In this document: piece by piece, positions 58,591-64,000 of the stretch | Layout of the letters: each line of letters begins with the position of its first letter | How positions within the stretch are numbered: the first letter of the stretch is position 1 | Assembly: GCF_040183065.1 (NCBI RefSeq) | Contig: NW_027185502.1 | Location: 261,501 to 325,500 of the forward strand | Length of the DNA stretch: 64,000 nt | DNA from: Periplaneta americana | Lineage: Eukaryota > Arthropoda > Insecta > Blattodea > Blattidae | Reading direction: 5' to 3' | Notes under the pieces: generated by a model | Databases searched by the model: none | Seen by the model: only the letters and a program-made list of their open reading frames with translations | What the model was told of the DNA's origin: nothing | Position numbers and translations under genes: made by a program

Positions 58591-59374
58591 AATGTAAGTT
58601 ATCCTATAGATAAAGTGCCCTTAAAAAAGGAAAAAGTAGGAGACCTTCAAAAAATTATTCAGTATGTGGAAGATGGTCACCGGGAATTTTATATATATAT
58701 ATACATTTTGCAGGGTCCTGTTATGAGTGAGGAAACCAGCAGCTAGAGTTCTTGCTGAAGATTATGATATTGAAAAACTATCTTTAAACAATAAATTGTA
58801 ACAAAGAGATATTTTTGTAAAATATAAGAAAACCATAAATGAGTCTTTAAAATTAACATCACTTGTAAGTTTTTCAACATTGTTAAAAGGGCAGAAGCCC
58901 TTGAGTTTCAAAGTGTACTGAAGTGTCAATTTGTTAAATTTAAGAGATTTCAAGTCCAAGGCCAATTTCAAGAAGATAAATACTATGTTCTGAGTCGTGC
59001 AGTATTTAATAAATCAGCAAAATGTGGATAAAAATCAGTTTTTTGTTAATACTGAAAAGTTTACTGTGTTGTAAAAATAAGAAAACCAATAAATGAGTCT
59101 TTAAAATTAACATCACTTGTAAGTTTTTTCAACATTTGTTAAAAGGGCAGAAATCCGTGACTTTCAAAGTGTAATTGAAGTGCCAATTTGTTAAATTTAA
59201 GAGATTTCAAGTCCATGGCCATTTTCAAGAACATAAATACTACGTCCTGAGTTGTGCAGTAATTGCGAAATGAGCAAAATATGGATACAAATCAGTTTTT
59301 TGTTAATACTGAAAAGTTTACCCTAATGGACATGTGCCCTTTTAACAAATGGCCATTCATATATTCTTTAAAAC

Positions 59375-59965
59375 TTAAATTCCTAACGCTACTTTTGAAA
59401 TTTCTGATAAAAAATATTCCAAATTCGGGTATTTTTCAATTATTTTATTATATAACCTTGGACCAAAGTAGGTACCATGGCTAAGAGCTGTGCTTGTGAA
59501 ACACTTTGGTTCCTCTAGTCGTATAAAATCGGATCTTTTAGTTCCATATTTATGATGATACAATTTGAATTTATTACGATTTTTATGTATGAAGTTTAAT
59601 AAGGCAATATAATAAATCTGTTTAATTTTCAAAACATTAAAATCAGTGAACAAAAGGTCGGATGAGTAAGCAATTGGTTTATTAAGGCATATTTTAATAA
59701 TTCTTTTCTGAATAAGTATTAGTGGAGTGAGATTAGAATTACAATCATTTCCCCATCCTAAAATTCCATATTGAAGACTGGATTGAAATAAAGCTAAATA
59801 AATGAGACGTAAATTATTAGCTGGTAAATATGACCGAAGTATAACAAAGATATAAATTGTTTTACGTAATCTATTGCATAAATATGTACTATGTTTATTC
59901 CATCGTAAATGTTGGTCGATTGTAATGCCTAAATACTTAACTTCTGTTCGGTTAATATGGGACAT
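59375..59965 (-). CDS. LINE reverse transcriptase, C-terminal fragment
   Basis: Open frame of 196 codons: TEVKYLGITIDQHLRWNKHS, YLCNRLRKTIYIFVILRSYL, LIYLALFQSSLQYGILGWGN and LILIQKRIIKICLNKPIAYS. This is the thumb and C-terminal domain of a non-LTR reverse transcriptase, after the catalytic YADD (which is not present). No RNase H follows. Its 3' part appears to be displaced by the transposon ending at 59354. 5'-truncated at about 59970. Confidence 0.78.
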   Translation of the reverse strand: MSHINRTEVKYLGITIDQHLRWNKHSTYLCNRLRKTIYIFVILRSYLPANNLRLIYLALFQSSLQYGILGWGNDCNSNLTPLILIQKRIIKICLNKPIAYSSDLLFTDFNVLKIKQIYYIALLNFIHKNRNKFKLYHHKYGTKRSDFIRLEEPKCFTSTALSHGTYFGPRLYNKIIEKYPNLEYFLSEISKVALGI

Positions 59966-59969
59966 TCAC

Positions 59970-61945
59970 AATAAAATTTTGGGAAGAACAATCAGAATGA
60001 TGAATATTGGCCTAAAAGAAGATTGAGGAGATTTAAGACCATTGGACCTTAGTGAAAACGGAAAAACAGTTGTTTTGGATGTGTTTAAGAAAAGAGCGTT
60101 TGGTTTGGTTTGGTTCCAATAAGTTGTTTCCTGTTTGAATATTTATGTATTCCAAGGGATTTTGTCGGATTTGTGACATTTCAATGTTAGTTTGGGGAAT
60201 GAGATGCGTTTGTAATCTTTTAACTTTCTGCATAAATCCTTCTTGTGTGTTTAATTTAGTAGGCAAGATTTTGTATTTTCTCCAATAATCTGCATTAGAC
60301 AGTCTGTTTAATTTCTGCTTGTTCTTGAAACTCGTGTATCAGTGGTTTTTGTTGAGTAAGTTGTCTCATTGAATCTATTGGTGTGAATTTCACTGCACCT
60401 ATAATTAAACGTAGTGCTTGGTTTTGAAATTGTTCTATTTTATTTCATTGTTGTGGGGTGCATGTGATGAGTATTTCACTACAATATTTGAGGACAGGTT
60501 TCATGTACATATAAGTGGAATTTAGTGTACCGGTACATTTCTGGCTTCCCCATTTGCAGCCAGCTAATCTTTTTAACAGATTTAATCTCTTTTTGGCTTT
60601 TTCTATTACAGTATTAATATCATATTTTCAAGATAATTTGTTACCAGTATCAAATATGACTCCTAGATATTGTGAATTGATTGCTCTTTGTAAGGGAAGT
60701 CCATTAAGCTTGATGTTTATGTTAACTGGTTTAGTGACATTTGTGAATATTTGATATTTAGTTTTGTCTGCATTTACTTGCATTAGGTTAGTAGAGCACC
60801 AATATTCCAATTTAGTCATGCTGTGTTAATTTGGGTTTCCAATGACTTGAGCTTATTCTTTGGTTTTGAAACCCAGATGAGGAGGTCATCAGCAAATAAT
60901 GTAAACTTTACTTCTTTGCCAAAGATCTGGGAAGATCGTTGATAAATATATTAAATAATGTTATACTCAACACTGCTCCTTGAAGTACACCATAGCTGTT
61001 TGTTTGTATTTTGAAAAATATGATAGATATTTAACTGTGCTGAATCGCTGTGTGATGAAGTCTTGTAACTAACAGAGCGTATTACCTCAGATTCCTATTT
61101 TATGCAATTTTTCTATACATGAGAGAACAGATTGTTAAACTTTTTGAATATCACCACTGGGTGAGTGGTACTGTATAAAGCTAGACTGCTGTTTTGAAAA
61201 CAAGTTGTTGGATTCAAGGAACCAATTGAGACGTGCAGCAATCATTCTTTCCATATTTTCCATATCTGACTTGTCAGAGAAATAGGTCTGTAGTTATTAA
61301 TATTAGATGAAGTTTTACCTTTCTTCAAAATGGGTATAATACCGGTAATGCTTTTTTTCCAGTTAGCAGGTACTGTAAAAAGTTCAGCATGGTTTTTTAC
61401 ACTTGTCTCTAAGGTTCTTGATAAATTCTGAATGAATTAAATCTGGACCGGGGACTTCATTCGATTTAAGAGTCCCAATAGCTGCATCTAGTTCATGGAT
61501 TGTGAAACTATCAACAAACACTTCTCTTGTGTTTCATGTAAACACACTTCTTTTGTTCACCTTCATATTTTTTTCATGTTTTTTTTTTTCTAACATTTTG
61601 TGAGTTGTTGTGATCCTATGTATTATTGTAGGTATATGTAAGGCATTTGCAATAACCTGGGGGTCTGTTAGTTGTGTATTTTTGTAAATTATGAGTGAGT
61701 TACTTGGTGGATTACTCTTTGTGATATTAGATATAAATTCGGGTAAGCTTTTATACCATCTTTTCTATAGTCCATTTTAGAGATGAAATTGTTAAAACTT
61801 TGCCTTTTGGCTGAGAGTACATCTTTCTTAAATGTGGCCACTTTACAAGCTTCCAGTCTATAAAATTGTCTCTATTACTGTTCTCTTCTGCTTGTTTTCT
61901 GGCTGTATCACGAGCTAATTTTAATGTCATTGACACTTTGTTTAA
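59970..61945 (-). pseudogene. RNase H-group LINE: reverse transcriptase region, broken
   Basis: On the minus strand: RK-rich linker (KLARDTARKQAEENSNRDNF at about 61925), WKKSITGIIPILKKGKTSSN with NYRPISLTS at about 61330, SYGVLQGAVLSITLFNIFIN at about 60990, FTLFADDLLIWVSKPKNK (catalytic ADD) at about 60900, LMQVNADKTKYQIFTNVTKP at about 60780, and MKPVLKYC with ILITC near 60480. Order is that of I-group LINEs. Frame breaks occur at several points and the RNase H part is not recognisable, so the copy is dead. It continues upstream beyond a Penelope insertion into 63350-63990. Confidence 0.82.
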
Positions 61946-62067
61946 AAAACTTAAAATTGTTTAACGACACATTAAAAGTGTTAAAATTTTTAAAAAAGGT
62001 TATGTACCTTAGACAGACGGCCCATTTCGACGCCGGTTCTGTGTCATTTTCAGTGTCCTACGAACTA

Positions 62068-62316
62068 CTAATGTTCCTGTTGATCTTGCATACTGTCATT
62101 TGCATTCGTCAGTTGTAGGGGTGGGGGTGTGTTGCTCCTATGGTGGGGGGTGTTTGTTTGTGTGTTATGTATCATGATATCGAATAATGTGTGGGTATTG
62201 AACTGTATTTGTGTATTAAGTATATGTTGTGGGTGTGTTATTGTATGTTTGTATATTTCGTATTGTTCTAAGATGTTTAACTGTGGACTTTTTGGTGTGA
62301 TGTGTAGAATTTCCAT
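62068..62316 (-). pseudogene. Penelope-like protein, C-terminal open frame
   Basis: 82-codon open frame following the GIY-YIG part: MEILHITPKSPQLNILEQYE IYKHTITHP, related to the fragments at 46018 and 53300 but diverged, with a different 3' end (ACGCCGGTTCTGTGTCATTT on the plus strand). So at least two Penelope families are present in the window. Confidence 0.78.
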
Positions 62317-63171
62317 ATCTGTTTCTATATTATTGTAGTCATGATTATTGTTGATAATATGTTCTGCGTAATTTGATGTGATGTGTGGTTTGGTTATAGC
62401 TTTAATGTGTTCTTTATACCTTGTTTGAATGTTTCTTCCTGTCTGTCCTATGAAAAAATGTGGGCAACTGTTGCATTTTAGTTTGTAAACCCCAGTTGAA
62501 TTATATTTATTTGAATGTTTAATGTGATTATTTCGATATTTCTGTGTTGTGTTATTTGTTTTGTATGCTATCTTGCATTTTTAGTTTTCTGAATGAAGTT
62601 GCAATTTTGTGAGTATTGGTATTGTGATATGTTAATGTTATGTATTTATTCTCGCGTGGTGTTTGTGTTGGTTTGTTCTGTTTTTGTTTTGTCTTTTTTA
62701 TTAGTGTGTCTATCATGTTAGGGTATATCCATTGTCTTGTGCTATATATTTTATTGTGTTTAGTTCTTCAGTATAGTTATCATTGTTCATTGGTATGGTA
62801 ATTAATCTGTATGTCATTGTACGGAAAGCTGCATGTTTATGTTGTATGGGATGATTTGATGAATTGTGTATGTGTGTTGTAGTTGTGGTGGGCTTCCTGT
62901 ATATTTTGAATTCGTGTCTGTTATTTGTTTTGGTTATGGTGATGTCTAAGAAATTTATAGCTTGGTTATGTTCTGTTTCTATTATACACTTTAATTTGGG
63001 ATGTATTTTGTTGAGTTATTGATGTAGGTTCTCTATTTGTCTTTTGTTTCCATTATATAGGACTATTACGGTATGTCATCTACATATCGATGCCAGTACA
63101 TTATTCTCTCTGCGTGTTTGTTGTTGTCAGTGTTTAATATGTGTGTTGTTGTTGTTTTTTTTGTGTTGTTT

Positions 63172-63235
63172 TCTAATGCCAGGCGTTTGACAATAAAGTC
63201 ATTTGACCTCTTGCACTCCAATATTTTTCAAAGAT
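63172..63235 (-). mobile_element. LINE 3' end fragment inside the Penelope-like element
   Basis: TTCTAATGCCAGGCGTTTGA and the following 40 or so bases equal 49965-50028, the 3' terminus of the RNase H LINE, with one or two differences and a similar GTTGTT-type tail. It interrupts the Penelope RT between IFIHNIEQTHI and the YVDD motif. Confidence 0.85.
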
Positions 63236-63351
63236 ATGTGTGTTTGTTCTATATTATGAATGAAGATTTCATCTAATATACTTGATATAGGTGAACCCAT
63301 TGGTAATCCTTCAGTTCGTGAATAATATTTATTGTTATGTGTGAAATAATC

Positions 63352-63995
63352 TTTTTTTAATGTTTCTAAATCTTTTGTCCAGAAAGGTTTGTAGCTTGGG
63401 ATCTTTCCTCGGGGCACCCATTTCTTTGCTGCTTTTAGTATAGTTGCACAAATTATATTGTTACATTTTTCTGGAGATTCGTTCATATTAATGGAGAGGT
63501 TATTTTCTAGGTCTTCTCTGAATTTAGTCCAATTGGATTTTTTAAAATTCCAAGAACATCTGTTATAAGATTTGTTTGTAGGTTTCTGATGGTAGTAAAA
63601 TAGAAGTAACAATGATTCTGTGGCCAAGTCCAGGGTCTTCCAAAACTTTCCTGTTTGCCTTGTTATATATGTCTGAAGATATTAGAGTTAAATCTGGATT
63701 AGATGTTTCATGGGAATGAAGAAATGTTGGAGGATCTTCTGGGTTGAATAATAATTGGATTGATTGGGTGTTAAGAAAATCTTCTATTGAACGGCCAACA
63801 GAATTGATGCCTACATATCCCCATTCTTTAGAATGACCACTGAAGTCTCCAATTATGAGAGTCTTTGGTGTAACTACTCTATTGTCCAAATTGGGTTTGT
63901 TATTGGGGGAGGGGTTATATATGCCATACATTTTGAAGTGTTATTTATCCAAAGTTCTATTTTACAAATTTCAGATTTGTGAATAATTTCAAGGG
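63352..63995 (-). pseudogene. RNase H-group LINE: endonuclease and linker, broken
   Basis: The minus strand carries the apurinic-type endonuclease end (PKTLIIGDFSGHSKEWGYVG, PPTFLHSHETSNPDLTLISS and VLEDPGLGHRIIVTSIL at 63931-63563). In another frame it has the linker WNFKKSNWTKFREDLENNLS with AAKKWVPRGKIPSYKPFWTK DLETLKK down to 63352, where Penelope sequence begins. This is the upstream half of the LINE at 59970-61945. The start of the endonuclease lies outside the window. Confidence 0.82.
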
Positions 63996-64000
63996 AAAAA

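Larger units (their letters stand above)
56313..59354 (+). mobile_element. DNA transposon with two-exon DNCxGQNKN transposase, apparently whole
   Basis: Inverted ends of 26 bp, GGGCATTTGTTAAAAGGGCA continuing GATGTC, and the right end reading inward GGCCATTTGTTAAAAGGGCA continuing CATGTC in outline, match at 24 of 26. The motif GTTAAAAGGGCAG recurs inside at about 56414, 56477 (variant), 58882 and 59135, and inverted at about 56500, as expected of transposase-binding subterminal repeats. A direct repeat of about 200 bp also occurs at the right side (58815-59035 and 59075-59300). It encloses one intact gene. The target duplication is not clear. Confidence 0.8.
61945..63350 (-). mobile_element. 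Penelope-like element inserted in the LINE
   Basis: The minus strand reads DYFTHNNKYYSRTEGLPMGS then PISSILDEIFIHNIEQTHI (RT), WHRYVDDI (catalytic Asp pair at about 63090), IIETEHNQAINFLDITITKT, and the GIY-YIG endonuclease part NSCPHFFIGQTGRNIQTRYK with HITSNYAEHIINNNHDYNNI. It ends in MEILHITPKSPQLNILEQYE (62316-62068). The 5' end is truncated within the RT and there are frame breaks. Between the two RT pieces (63175-63232) is an intruding LINE 3' end. Penelope elements pair an RT with a GIY-YIG endonuclease. Confidence 0.85.

Noticed and set aside
63199-63627. A single 142-codon LINE protein
   Set aside because: It is a chance fusion of LINE linker, Penelope RT and LINE 3' end frames across two insertion junctions.

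Overview
The window looks like nuclear DNA of an insect with a large, repeat-rich genome, most likely a cockroach such as Periplaneta. This is an inference from AT-rich sequence, insect-type splice sites, several tRNA-headed SINE families and a dense mix of LINEs, Penelope-like elements, hAT, mariner-type, P and other DNA transposons. No rRNA gene, intact tRNA gene, CRISPR array or bacterial operon is visible. I saw no LTR retroelement, Polinton or other capsid- or envelope-bearing element.

Host-type genes are sparse. Seven exons on the minus strand between 18282 and 7121 encode parts of DNA polymerase alpha catalytic subunit, in correct order with matching intron phases and good splice sites. 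Several exons carry internal deletions and frame breaks, one removing the catalytic Asp of polymerase motif A, so this looks like an unprocessed, decaying copy, or a badly assembled gene. On the plus strand two phase-0 exons (46439-46534 and 51525-51647) look like part of an unidentified host gene with a coiled-coil segment.

Layout: 0.5-7 kb holds a plant-type mariner relic (505-1979), a mariner-like foldback relic (2233-3060), a nearly whole mariner-like element with 165-bp inverted repeats (4179-5673) and a pogo-like foldback (5830-6886). 7-18.3 kb is the polymerase alpha copy, its introns filled with a Harbinger-like MITE, a tRNA-bearing TIR element, a CR1-type LINE nested in an RTE tail, a hAT MITE and LINE fragments. 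18.4-23.5 kb has MITEs, a LINE tail and a SINE. 24.4-26.5 kb is a broken P-type transposase, followed by an apparently complete hAT transposon (26687-28882) with an open 494-codon gene and exact 8-bp target duplication. 31-40 kb has two ZMYM1-like hAT relics, a third hAT fragment, an RTE fragment and several SINEs. 42-46 kb has a Helitron-like element and a hAT relic nested in a relic of a 'DNCxGQNKN' transposase family. 46-56 kb mixes Penelope tails, LINEs with RNase H, MITEs and a second RTE copy.

The most notable unit is at 56313-59354: a two-exon, uninterrupted 546-codon gene for a probable RNase H-fold transposase, enclosed by 26-bp inverted repeats and several subterminal copies of one motif, all sitting inside an older LINE. 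The last 4.5 kb is an RNase H-type LINE invaded by a Penelope-like element, which itself carries about 55 bp of an RNase H-LINE 3' end.
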